A stretch of 15,089 nt of DNA from JBFEUI01 sp041547565 (GTDB lineage: Bacteria; Pseudomonadota; Gammaproteobacteria; Thiohalomonadales; Thiohalomonadaceae): NCBI GenBank assembly GCA_041547565.1, contig JBFEUI010000064.1, forward strand, positions 1-15,089. The letters run 5' to 3'. Positions 1 through 6,872 of the stretch are shown piece by piece. The stretch's first letter is position 1, and the number at the start of each line of letters is the position of its first letter. A program made the position numbers and the translations under genes. The notes under the pieces are model-generated. The model ran no database searches and was not told the origin of the DNA. It saw nothing but the letters and a program-made list of their open reading frames with translations.

Positions 1-441
1 CGCCACACCGATGGCCACCGCGGTGCGCAACCCCCATACACCGATGGTGCCGCCCGACACATCGTTGGCCTTGATGGCCACCGCGATCAGCGAGGGCTCG
101 GCCACGGTGGTGGAAAACCCGATGGCAAAGGCGAAGATGTAGACCCACATGTAGTCATCCCAGTGCAGAACACGTGTCACCCCCTCGCCCAGGATAAACG
201 CCGGATCGGTCAGCTGCTGCGCCATCAGCTTGCCCAGCGGGAACAGCGCCTGCTCCAGCCCGATGAGGAAAAAGGAAAGTCCGAGCAGCACATAGAAAAA
301 ACCGGCCAGCACCCGCCTCAGGTTCGGCACCGCCCGGCGGATAACGAAGATCTGAAAACCGAAGATGATGGCGGCGATGGGCAGCACATCGCGCACCGTT
401 CCCACCGTGGTATCGATGACAAGCTGCAGGGTGCCGTTCAT
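1..441 (-). CDS. DUF1538 family membrane protein, second copy (partial, C-terminus cut by window edge)
   Basis: The reading frame runs open from an ATG at 441 to the window edge, giving the first 147 residues. It is a hydrophobic integral membrane protein clearly paralogous to the gene just upstream: both have an (M)xxxVRD-LLPI/VLPI start, a PNLxxxL..F..VLLGL segment, an LFP(I/L)G stretch, and the signature FA(L/I)GF(G/S)TTVAEP(A/S)LIAV. I recognise this as DUF1538, a family of predicted inner-membrane proteins of unknown function that often occurs as tandem copies or two-domain fusions. The start ATG overlaps the TGA of the upstream copy (ATGA), so the two are probably translationally coupled and may form one heteromeric complex. 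A transport role is only a guess from the membrane topology. The missing part lies left of position 1. Confidence 0.85.
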   Translation of the reverse strand, partial: MNGTLQLVIDTTVGTVRDVLPIAAIIFGFQIFVIRRAVPNLRRVLAGFFYVLLGLSFFLIGLEQALFPLGKLMAQQLTDPAFILGEGVTRVLHWDDYMWVYIFAFAIGFSTTVAEPSLIAVAIKANDVSGGTIGVWGLRTAVAIGVA

Positions 442-1142
442 CCGATCGCCATCCCGTAGCCCATGACGAAGATCATCGGCGTGAGCGAGGCAAAGGCGAT
501 AAGGCCAAAGCCGTCGATCATCGGGTTGCGTCCCTCGATACTGGAGGCCAGCCCCACGCCCAGCGCCGTGACCAGCGGCACGGTGATGGTCGAGGTGGTC
601 ACCCCGCCCGAGTCGTAGGCGATGCCGATGATCTCCTTCGGCGCAAAGGCGGTCATGATCACCACGCCGAGATAACCGCCGATAATCAGGTATTGGATCG
701 GCCAGCCCTTGAGGATGCGAAACACGCCCACCACGATGGAAAAACCCACCGACAGCGCCACGGTGAGGCGCAGTCCGGTGGCATAGTTCTCCATCGACGC
801 CTGGGTGTCGGCGATCACCCCGCCGCTGGCGGCGACCTTGGCCGCCTCGTTGCCGACCGCGATCAGGGCCGGTTCGGCCACGGTGGTGCCGAATCCCAGG
901 GCAAAGGCGAAGCCCAGCAACCAGAACAGACTGCCCTTGCGAGCAAAGGCGTAGGCCATCGACTCGCCGATGGGGAACAGCCCCATCTCCAGCCCCTGGA
1001 TGAACAGCGTCAGCCCCAGCACCACCATAAAGGTGCCGAACAATAGCTGCCCGAGGTTGGGGATGGGTTGCTGCAGCACCACCAGCTGAAAAAAGCCAAT
1101 CACCACAATGATGGGCAGCAGATCACGCACGCTGTCCAGCAT
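438..1142 (-). CDS. DUF1538 family membrane protein, first copy
   Basis: This 234-residue protein has several hydrophobic segments and the same TTVAEPALIAV signature as the copy downstream of it, so it belongs to the uncharacterised DUF1538 inner-membrane family. The frame stays open up to an ATG at 1289, but that start would overlap the divergent protease gene and lie upstream of the best promoter candidate. I chose the ATG at 1142. A TTG at 1175 is a serious alternative: it would give an N-terminus with exactly the same distance to the conserved RDxLPI motif as in the paralogue. No start has a strong Shine-Dalgarno sequence. The gene ends in an ATGA overlap with the second copy. Function, substrate and partners are unknown. 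Confidence 0.8.
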   Translation of the reverse strand: MLDSVRDLLPIIVVIGFFQLVVLQQPIPNLGQLLFGTFMVVLGLTLFIQGLEMGLFPIGESMAYAFARKGSLFWLLGFAFALGFGTTVAEPALIAVGNEAAKVAASGGVIADTQASMENYATGLRLTVALSVGFSIVVGVFRILKGWPIQYLIIGGYLGVVIMTAFAPKEIIGIAYDSGGVTTSTITVPLVTALGVGLASSIEGRNPMIDGFGLIAFASLTPMIFVMGYGMAIG

Positions 1143-1210
1143 CGGTTTTACAATCGCAGGAGTTTTGAACGCCAAACTCGGGTCTCGTTGTCGTGGTTTC
1201 GTTTTGCCCG

Positions 1211-1239
1211 ATACTACCGCATCGAACAAATGATGTTTA
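1211..1239 (-). promoter_or_regulatory. candidate promoter of the DUF1538 pair
   Basis: Reading on the minus strand there is a TAAACA (1239-1234), a 17-bp spacer and a TAGTAT (1216-1211); each hexamer matches the sigma-70 consensus at four of six positions. Transcription would start near 1204, upstream of both the TTG (1175) and ATG (1142) starts and downstream of the ATG at 1289. It overlaps the region of the divergent protease promoter. This is weak evidence, by eye only. Confidence 0.3.
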
Positions 1240-1245
1240 GCGCGA

Positions 1246-1251
1246 TATAAT
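1246..1251 (+). promoter_or_regulatory. consensus -10 box for the aspartic protease gene
   Basis: A perfect TATAAT lies 9 bases before the ATG at 1261. The hexamer 17 bp further upstream (CGAACA, 1223-1228) matches the -35 consensus only in its second half. If used, transcription would begin near 1258 and the mRNA would be almost leaderless, which fits the absence of a Shine-Dalgarno sequence before 1261. Confidence 0.4.
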
Positions 1252-1260
1252 GGCCAGACG

Positions 1261-1788
1261 ATGAAGCCGTCCAGACACCCAGACAGCACCGGCCGCTATG
1301 GCCGTGTCATGATCATCGCCGGCTGGCTGATGGCACTGGCCCTGCTGACGCTTTTTTTCAGCGGCTGGCTGGAGCAACAGCGCAACCCCAACCGCCACCT
1401 GGCGAACATCGCCCCGGGGGCACAATCCGAAACGCTGCTGCAGCGCAACCGCTACGGCCAGTACCTGGCGACCGGCAGCATTAACGGCCAGCCGGTGGAG
1501 TTTCTGGTCGATACCGGCGCCAGCGATGTCTCCATACCCACCGCCATCGCCAGTCAGCTGGGCCTGGAGAGAGGCCCGGCCAGGGTCTACCAGACGGCCA
1601 ACGGCACCATCACCGCCTACCAGACAGCAATCCCGCAACTGCAGCTCGGCGGCATCGAGCTGCGGGGGGTGCGTGCCAGCATCAACCCCCACATGGAGGG
1701 GGAGACCGTCCTGCTCGGCATGAGTTTCCTCAAGCACCTGGAGTTTACTCAACGCGGCTCCACCCTTATGCTGCGGCAATACAAGTAA
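1261..1788 (+). CDS. Membrane-anchored retropepsin-like aspartic protease (clan AA, TIGR02281-like)
   Basis: The 175-residue protein begins with a short basic cytoplasmic tail and one membrane helix (about residues 17-36). A linker follows, then a compact aspartic-protease fold with the catalytic motif FLVDTGASDVSIP, the active Asp being residue 84. The C-terminal segment LLGMSFLKHLEF is the second conserved element of these single-domain, retropepsin-like proteases. Such enzymes work as homodimers, each subunit giving one Asp. The topology places the catalytic domain in the periplasm. The layout matches the proteobacterial TIGR02281 family, whose substrates are not established. It is monocistronic and divergent from the DUF1538 pair. 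No Shine-Dalgarno precedes the ATG; an in-frame ATG at 1309 would trim only the cytoplasmic tail. Confidence 0.88.
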   Translation: MKPSRHPDSTGRYGRVMIIAGWLMALALLTLFFSGWLEQQRNPNRHLANIAPGAQSETLLQRNRYGQYLATGSINGQPVEFLVDTGASDVSIPTAIASQLGLERGPARVYQTANGTITAYQTAIPQLQLGGIELRGVRASINPHMEGETVLLGMSFLKHLEFTQRGSTLMLRQYK

Positions 1789-1835
1789 TCAACAGGGGTG
1801 GATATGCACAGGCCATCCTAAGCGGATAAAAGATT

Positions 1836-1912
1836 CAAGCTACAAGAGAAAAGAAAAAATATTTCAAACCGTGGAACATATTTTTCCCTTTGGTCTCTCC
1901 ACTTGCAGCTTG
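1836..1912. repeat. 77-bp imperfect palindrome (REP/MITE-like)
   Basis: The outer arms are CAAGCTACAAG (1836-1846) and CTTGCAGCTTG (1902-1912), complementary except for one position. Pairing continues inward with small gaps through an A/T-rich stretch (AGAGAAAAG-AAAAAATAT on the left against ATATTTTTCCCTTTGGTCTCT on the right), leaving a short loop around 1865-1875. The composition is much more AT-rich than its neighbours. It sits in the 184-bp gap between the protease and the symporter genes. The unit CTTGCAGCTTGCAA resembles dispersed intergenic repeats of gammaproteobacteria; that assignment is from memory. There is no ORF inside it. Confidence 0.5.
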
Positions 1913-1972
1913 CAACGTCAGGGCTCGCACGAGTTTCTCATGCTGCAGCCTGATACCTGAACAGGGGAATCC

Positions 1973-3319
1973 ATGGAGTTCATCACCGACCTGATAAAAG
2001 CACTCAACCACATCGTCTGGGGACCGGCAATGCTGGTACTGATCCTCGGCACCGGCCTGTTTCTCACCGCCGGCCTCAGGGCGATGCCGCTGCAGCGGCT
2101 CGGTTACGGCTTCCGCATGCTGTGGCGGGGGCGCCATGCCGAGGGCGAGGGCGACATCGCCCCGTTCAAGGCGCTGATGACATCGCTCTCCGCCACGGTG
2201 GGCACCGGCAATATCGCCGGCGTGGCCACGGCGATATTCACCGGTGGTCCCGGCGCCCTGTTCTGGATGTGGTGCACCGCGTTGGTGGGCATGGCCACCA
2301 AATACGCCGAGGCGGTGCTGGCCGTCCACTACCGCGAGACCGACGCGAAGGGGGATCACGTCGGCGGTCCGATGTTCTATATCAAGAACGGCCTGAAAAG
2401 CCACTGGGCCTGGCTCGGTACCGCCTTCGCCATCTTCGGGGCACTGGCCGGGTTCGGCATCGGCAACACCATCCAGGCCAACTCGGTGGCCGACGCGCTG
2501 CACAGTAATTTCAATATCTCCCCGCTGGTCACCGGCATCGTGATGGCGGCACTTGTTGCCCTGGTGCTGATCGGCGGTATTCGGCGTATTGCCGATGTGG
2601 CGAGCAAACTGGTCCCCTTCATGGCCATCAGCTATTTGGTCGCCGGCCTGGTCGTGCTGCTGATGAACCTGCCGGCGATCCCTGGCGCCATTGAAATGAT
2701 CATCAGCCACGCCTTCACCCCGACCGCCGCCACCGGCGGTTTTGCCGGCGCCACCGTCATGATGGCGATTCAGTGGGGCGTGGCACGCGGTATCTTCTCC
2801 AACGAAGCGGGGCTTGGCAGTGCGCCCATCGCCCACGCCGCCGCAACCACCGACAGCCCGGTACGCCAGGGCAGCGTGGCGATGCTCGGCACCTTCATCG
2901 ACACCATTATCATCTGCTCCATCACCGGTCTGGTCATCATCGTTACCGGCGCCTGGACCGGGAGTGAAAACGGCGCCCCGCTCTCGGCCGCCGCCTTTGA
3001 GATGGCGCTGCCCGGCATCGGCGGTTACGTGGTGACCTTCGGGCTGGCCATCTTCGCCTTCACCACCCTGCTGGGCTGGAGCTTCTACGGTGAGAAGTGC
3101 GTGGAGTACCTGTTCGGCGTACGCGCCATCGTGCCGTTCCGCATCCTCTGGATCATCGCCATCCCCATCGGGGCGGGCATGGAGCTGAAATTCATCTGGC
3201 TGGTGGCCGATACCCTTAACGCGCTGATGGCGCTCCCCAACCTGGTGGCGCTGCTGCTACTCAGCCCCGTGGTATTCAAATTAACGCGCGATTACTTCGC
3301 CGCACTTGAGAAGCGCTGA
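1973..3319 (+). CDS. Sodium:alanine/glycine symporter, AGCS family (AlsT/DagA-like)
   Basis: The 448-residue inner-membrane protein imports a small neutral amino acid (alanine or glycine) with Na+. It has about ten or eleven hydrophobic segments. The family landmarks are all in place: the N-terminal WGPAMLVLILGTGLFLT helix, GTGNIAGV (77-84), GGPGALFWMW (91-100), the KYAE motif, GGPMFYI, the RGIFSNEAGLGSAPIAHA stretch, and a GWSFYGEKCVEYLFG segment near the C-terminus. Length is typical for the family. The ATG follows an AGGGGA Shine-Dalgarno at normal spacing. It stands alone between a palindromic gap and a possible terminator, so no partner gene is evident. Substrate choice between alanine and glycine cannot be read from the sequence. 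Confidence 0.93.
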   Translation: MEFITDLIKALNHIVWGPAMLVLILGTGLFLTAGLRAMPLQRLGYGFRMLWRGRHAEGEGDIAPFKALMTSLSATVGTGNIAGVATAIFTGGPGALFWMWCTALVGMATKYAEAVLAVHYRETDAKGDHVGGPMFYIKNGLKSHWAWLGTAFAIFGALAGFGIGNTIQANSVADALHSNFNISPLVTGIVMAALVALVLIGGIRRIADVASKLVPFMAISYLVAGLVVLLMNLPAIPGAIEMIISHAFTPTAATGGFAGATVMMAIQWGVARGIFSNEAGLGSAPIAHAAATTDSPVRQGSVAMLGTFIDTIIICSITGLVIIVTGAWTGSENGAPLSAAAFEMALPGIGGYVVTFGLAIFAFTTLLGWSFYGEKCVEYLFGVRAIVPFRILWIIAIPIGAGMELKFIWLVADTLNALMALPNLVALLLLSPVVFKLTRDYFAALEKR

Positions 3320-3322
3320 GCC

Positions 3323-3343
3323 AGGCCACAGAATAGGCCTTTT
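3323..3343 (+). terminator. weak candidate terminator after the AGCS symporter
   Basis: AGGCC (3323-3327) and GGCCT (3336-3340) form a 5-bp stem with an 8-base loop, followed by a short run of T (3340-3343), starting just after the symporter stop codon. The stem and T tract are both short, so this may be a weak terminator only. Confidence 0.35.
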
Positions 3344-3431
3344 GCCAAAGCGGCACGGTTGTGGTGCGAGGGGCCTCAATACGCGCACAGCTGCGCAGCA
3401 AGAACCACGAACTGATTTCAGGAGAACACAA

Positions 3432-3776
3432 ATGGCAGAACAGATCACAGATTCAGGCCTTAAATACGAGGACACGGTCACCGGAGACGGCGCCACCGCC
3501 GAGGCGGGACAAACCGTCGCCGTCCACTACACCGGCTGGCTGGAGAACGGTACCAAGTTCGACTCCAGCAAGGACCGCAATGAACCGTTCCAGTTCCGCC
3601 TCGGCGCCGGCATGGTCATCAAGGGCTGGGATGAGGGGGTAGCCGGGATGCAGGTCGGCGGTACCCGCAAGCTCACCCTGCCGCCGCAGCTGGGTTACGG
3701 CGCACACGGGGCGGGCGGTGTGATCCCACCCAACGCCACCTTGGTATTCGAGGTCGAACTGCTGGATATCCTCTAA
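3432..3776 (+). CDS. FKBP-type peptidyl-prolyl cis-trans isomerase, small cytoplasmic form
   Basis: This 114-residue protein is a single FKBP domain that catalyses cis-trans isomerisation of X-Pro bonds. Visible family residues are VHYTGWL with Tyr33, the FDSS stretch with Asp44, the VIKGWDEGV helix (62-70), GYG (88-90), GGVIPPNATLVFEVELL and the hydrophobic active-site ring these provide. There is no signal peptide and no SlyD-type flap insert, so it is probably a cytoplasmic folding helper. A longer in-frame ATG exists at 3306, but it overlaps the symporter stop. The ATG at 3432 has CAGGAG eight bases upstream and gives the usual family N-terminus. nadC starts four bases after its stop, so the two are probably cotranscribed. 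Confidence 0.93.
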   Translation: MAEQITDSGLKYEDTVTGDGATAEAGQTVAVHYTGWLENGTKFDSSKDRNEPFQFRLGAGMVIKGWDEGVAGMQVGGTRKLTLPPQLGYGAHGAGGVIPPNATLVFEVELLDIL

Positions 3777-3780
3777 GCCG

Positions 3781-4632
3781 ATGCACACACCCGTCCCGGA
3801 ACAGCTCATACGCGAGCAGGTGCAGGCCGCCCTGCGGGAGGATATCGGCACGGGCGACCTGACCGCCGCGCTGATACCGCAAACGGCGCAGGCCGAGGCC
3901 ACGGTCATCTGCCGTGAGCCGGCGGTCATCGCCGGGCGGCGCTGGTTCGAGTTGGTCTTTGCACTGCTCGATGAGGCGGTGCGCATCGACTGGCGGGTAC
4001 AGGAGGGCGAGCAGGTGGCGGCCGACACCACACTCTGTCTGCTCACCGGCCCGGCCCGAAGCCTGCTCACCGGGGAGCGCACCGCGCTGAACTTCCTGCA
4101 GAGCCTGTCGGCCACCGCCACCACCACCCGGCGCTATGTCGATCGCGTCGCGGGCAGCGGGGTCCGGCTGCTCGATACCCGCAAGACCATTCCGGGGCTG
4201 AGGCTGGCCCAGAAGTACGCGGTCACCTGCGGCGGCGGCCACAACCACCGCATCGGTCTGTATGACGGCATCCTCATAAAGGAGAACCACATCGCGGCGG
4301 CCGGTTCCATCGCCGAGGCGGTGAGTCAGGCGCGGCTACACGCCCCCGGGGCGATTCCGGTCGAGGTGGAAGTGGAGAACCTGGATGAGTTACAGCAGGC
4401 GCTCGATGCCGGGGCCGATATCATGCTGCTGGACAACATGAGCACCGAGGCGATGCGTAAGGCGGTCTCGCTCACCGCCGGGCGGGCGAAACTGGAGGCA
4501 TCGGGGGGGATCACGCTGGAGAGCATCGCCGAGGTGGCCGCCACCGGTGTGGACTATATCTCCATTGGCGCACTGACCAAGGATATCCACGCCATCGACC
4601 TGTCGATGCGCATCACCACGCTCGCCGGCTAG
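3781..4632 (+). CDS. nadC: Nicotinate-nucleotide pyrophosphorylase (carboxylating), quinolinate phosphoribosyltransferase
   Basis: NadC converts quinolinate and PRPP to nicotinate mononucleotide, CO2 and pyrophosphate in de novo NAD synthesis, in the cytoplasm. The 283-residue length is standard. All expected motifs are present: EDIGTGDLT near the N-terminus, GERTALNFLQ (98-107), DTRKTIPGLR (132-141) and CGGGHNHRIGLYDGILIKEN (150-169), which supply basic residues for substrate binding. EVEVEN (195-200), LLDNM (216-220), EASGGI (239-244) and SIGALT (261-266) follow in the barrel. It lies four bases after the FKBP gene, so the start is likely translationally coupled. nadA and nadB are not nearby. 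The next gene converges on it after only 39 bases, with no clear terminator between. Confidence 0.96.
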   Translation: MHTPVPEQLIREQVQAALREDIGTGDLTAALIPQTAQAEATVICREPAVIAGRRWFELVFALLDEAVRIDWRVQEGEQVAADTTLCLLTGPARSLLTGERTALNFLQSLSATATTTRRYVDRVAGSGVRLLDTRKTIPGLRLAQKYAVTCGGGHNHRIGLYDGILIKENHIAAAGSIAEAVSQARLHAPGAIPVEVEVENLDELQQALDAGADIMLLDNMSTEAMRKAVSLTAGRAKLEASGGITLESIAEVAATGVDYISIGALTKDIHAIDLSMRITTLAG

Positions 4633-4671
4633 GCACACCGTCCTACCCCACCCGGGAACCGCGGAAAACAG

Positions 4672-6048
4672 CTACTGGGCGTGGCTGATGAAATAGGCGT
4701 TCCACGCCATCGCAATCAGCTCGTTTTTCAACTCGGGCTCGATCCCCTCAAACAGGCAGAAGTCGATAATCTTGTTGATGATCTCCTTCGGGTGGCTGGC
4801 CAGCAGATCCATGTTGTTGGGCTTGTAGAAATTCTCAATCAGGTAGCCCACCGCATCCGCTTTGTACTCCAGTCCGTTGAGTTCACAGTACTGCCTGAAG
4901 ATCTGTTCATACTCCTCCCGGCTCACAGGGGTAACGATGATCTTGTAGCCCAGGCGGCGCAGGAAGGCCTCGTCCGCCAGCTCTTCCGGCTGGATATTGG
5001 TGGAGAAGATGGGAATCACATCAAACGGGATCTGGATCTTGGTGCCGGTGTGCAGACCCAGATAATCGGTACCGGTCTCCAGCGGCAGGATCCAGCGATT
5101 AAGCAGCACCTTGGACTCAACGATCTGCCGCCCCAGGTCATCGATCAGGAACACCCCGCCATTGGCCTTCATCTGCAGCGGTGCCTCGTAGAAGCCGGCA
5201 TCCCTCTGATACTGCAGGTCCAGCATCTGCAGGGTCAACTCACCGGCGGCGACGATCACCGGTCGCTCGCAGATCACCCAGCGCTTGTCGAGGCCGTTCT
5301 CCCGCTTGAGCAGTTGCAGCTCACTGCCCTCTTCCCCGCCGTTTCGGTGGATGGAGACGTGGTTGTTCGGGTCGTAGACACGAATGACCTGACCATCGAC
5401 ATCGATGGCGTAGGGCACTGCGATATTACCCCTGAGCATCTTGACCAGCTGATTGGCCATAAATGATTTGCCGGTACCCGGTACGCCGTAGAGAAAAATC
5501 GACTCGCCGCTGTTAAAGGCGGTGCCGATGCTGGTCAGGGTGTCGCTGTTGATCACCACATCGGAGAAGGCCGCCTCGATACTCTCGCGGTCGGCGATCT
5601 GGTGCTTGACCGTCTGCGCCCTGACCTGCTTGCAGTAGGTCTCGTAACTCACCGGCAGCGGACCGACGTATGCGCAATCATCCATGTACTCATGGGCCAG
5701 CGCCCGGCCCCGCTCGGTCAAGGCGAGAAAAAGCAGATCGCCCAGCTGCGAGGTATCGCGCCGGTGTACCTGCAACAGGGCCTGGTTGCGCAGGAAGGTC
5801 ACCGGCTGTTCAAGCAGCGCAAGGGGAATCCCCATGCGCTGCGCCAGATCGTCGTTGCGCAGCGTGCCGCCGGTAAACAGGTGCTTGATGACCATGTTGT
5901 GGACGACCGTTATGTCCACACCAAGGTCTTCATGCGTACGGGGTTCCGTTGGCAGCACGATGTCACGCACCTTTTCACCACGGTATTTCAGCTTCTTGTG
6001 CCGCAGGTGTTCAATGGCGCTGTTGCCGACAGTATTCTGCTCGCTCAT
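4672..6048 (-). CDS. Uncharacterised AAA+ ATPase with N-terminal winged-helix-like region
   Basis: The 458-residue soluble protein has an N-terminal region (about 40-130) that looks like a winged helix or similar small alpha/beta domain. An AAA+ module follows: Walker A GVPGTGKS (188-195), Walker B FLIDD (300-304), a sensor-1-like STN (349-351), a DEAFLRR motif (359-365) that could carry the arginine finger, and a helical lid to the C-terminus. The residue after the Walker B aspartate is Asp rather than the common Glu, as in DnaA and IstB-type enzymes, so ATPase activity remains plausible. The frame extends to an ATG at 6129, but the ATG at 6048 is preceded by GGGAGAGG and starts MSEQN, so I use it. 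I do not recognise a named family. It stands alone, convergent with nadC and divergent from an orphan TM protein. MoxR-like or DNA-related roles are possible but not shown. Confidence 0.85.
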   Translation of the reverse strand: MSEQNTVGNSAIEHLRHKKLKYRGEKVRDIVLPTEPRTHEDLGVDITVVHNMVIKHLFTGGTLRNDDLAQRMGIPLALLEQPVTFLRNQALLQVHRRDTSQLGDLLFLALTERGRALAHEYMDDCAYVGPLPVSYETYCKQVRAQTVKHQIADRESIEAAFSDVVINSDTLTSIGTAFNSGESIFLYGVPGTGKSFMANQLVKMLRGNIAVPYAIDVDGQVIRVYDPNNHVSIHRNGGEEGSELQLLKRENGLDKRWVICERPVIVAAGELTLQMLDLQYQRDAGFYEAPLQMKANGGVFLIDDLGRQIVESKVLLNRWILPLETGTDYLGLHTGTKIQIPFDVIPIFSTNIQPEELADEAFLRRLGYKIIVTPVSREEYEQIFRQYCELNGLEYKADAVGYLIENFYKPNNMDLLASHPKEIINKIIDFCLFEGIEPELKNELIAMAWNAYFISHAQ

Positions 6049-6160
6049 TGCCTCTCCCGAGATATATTGTGTTTTCACCCTTACCCTTAAGTATGTTGCT
6101 TCACGGGCATTTAACAAGCGCCCAGGCAACGTTTCTCCCCTGCAGAACTAACTGTAGCAC

Positions 6161-6210
6161 TAACCGGTTAGAAACGGTTTAACAGGAAATACGGCGTTTC
6201 CGTGTTGTTA
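6161..6210. promoter_or_regulatory. palindrome-rich spacer between divergent genes
   Basis: The gap between the AAA+ ATPase (minus) and the orphan TM gene (plus) holds a perfect 10-bp palindrome TAACCGGTTA (6161-6170). Next is a related AAACGGTTTA half-repeat, then an inverted repeat TAACA-GGAAA (6180-6189) against TTTCC-N4-TGTTA (6197-6210). The arrangement fits an operator region shared by the two genes, or a stem-loop in one of the transcripts. No sigma-70 promoter stands out by eye. The remaining bases, 6049-6160, hold no gene I can support. Confidence 0.35.
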
Positions 6211-6234
6211 AATCTCAAATAGCTGCTAGCGTCA

Positions 6235-6798
6235 GTGTTATTAGACCTTTTTTCATTCCAAGACTCTGGAACAGTGGAACTTTTCGCATCAGCCAGTGTG
6301 TTTGCCATCGGCGTGATACTCGGCGGTATCGCCGGCTACGGCTATTGTGGACAAAAACAGCGGCAGACCAGCTACCCATCGACCGAATCAGAGCAAAAGC
6401 AACTGCTGCATGTCGCCGCAAAAAACACAGAAAGCAGCTTTCACCATGCAATGAAGTACTGGGAACTGCTCATCGACAGGGAACGGCGTTTCAAGCACGG
6501 CGAAACGCCGACCGGCGAACAGGAAATGCAGATCAAGTCCCGGCGCAAACGCGTGTTTAATGCAATGAACGAGTTGTCCGCCACAGAGGGCGATATGCTG
6601 TTACTTGGCCTGGACGAACTACACCATCGGCTGCGCAATTACGCGGACGTACTGACCAAGCTGTATGGTGCGTTTCACAGTGATACCGGTTACGGCTCAA
6701 TGAGCGGCCTGGAGAAACTGCGCATGGCGCTTATCAACTCAAGGCAGGCACTATTCGAAGAGCTGGTGTCGCTATCCAGGTCTGAACGGCTGAGTTGA
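6235..6798 (+). CDS. Hypothetical membrane-anchored protein
   Basis: I do not recognise this 187-residue protein. From a GTG start at 6235 it has a short N-terminal stretch, one membrane helix (about residues 16-38, rich in Gly, Ala and Ile), a basic stop-transfer segment, and a mostly helical, charged region of about 145 residues that could form a coiled coil or helical bundle in the cytoplasm. A GTG at 6274 (173 residues) is an alternative start with a short GGA upstream and would retain the membrane helix; neither start has a good Shine-Dalgarno. Base composition appears lower in GC than its neighbours, hinting at transfer or relaxed selection. It diverges from the AAA+ ATPase gene across a palindromic spacer and is followed by a stem-loop, so it is probably transcribed alone. 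Confidence 0.65.
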   Translation: MLLDLFSFQDSGTVELFASASVFAIGVILGGIAGYGYCGQKQRQTSYPSTESEQKQLLHVAAKNTESSFHHAMKYWELLIDRERRFKHGETPTGEQEMQIKSRRKRVFNAMNELSATEGDMLLLGLDELHHRLRNYADVLTKLYGAFHSDTGYGSMSGLEKLRMALINSRQALFEELVSLSRSERLS

Positions 6799-6830
6799 TC
6801 AGGGGCAGACCAGGGAGGGCCTGCATCAAC
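6794..6830 (+). terminator. stem-loop at the end of the orphan TM gene
   Basis: GTTGATCAGG (6794-6803) pairs with CCTGCATCAAC (6820-6830) with a single bulged base, giving a 10-bp stem around a 16-base loop that overlaps the stop codon. Only a short T run follows (GTTTT at 6839-6843), so it may be a terminator or a 3'-end stabilising hairpin. Confidence 0.4.
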
Positions 6831-6872
6831 CTCCGACCGTTTTGCGGAAAGTAACAAGTGTTGAGCCCGCAA

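Noticed and set aside
1143..1289. Longest start of the first DUF1538 gene (ATG at 1289)
   Set aside because: It overlaps the divergent protease gene and would add 49 residues not matched in the paralogue, upstream of the likely promoter.
1835..2836. A 333-residue minus-strand open frame over the AGCS symporter
   Set aside because: It is rich in His, Gln, Gly and Arg with no domain; the symporter on the plus strand explains the sequence fully.
3673..4290. Minus-strand open frame across the FKBP and nadC genes
   Set aside because: Both plus-strand genes are unmistakable; the antisense product is low-complexity with no motif.
4633..4671. Terminator between the convergent nadC and ATPase genes
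   Set aside because: The 39-base gap contains no convincing stem with a T tract on either strand.
4681..5466. A 261-residue plus-strand open frame over the AAA+ ATPase
   Set aside because: It is the antisense of an ATPase whose Walker A, Walker B and sensor motifs are intact on the other strand.
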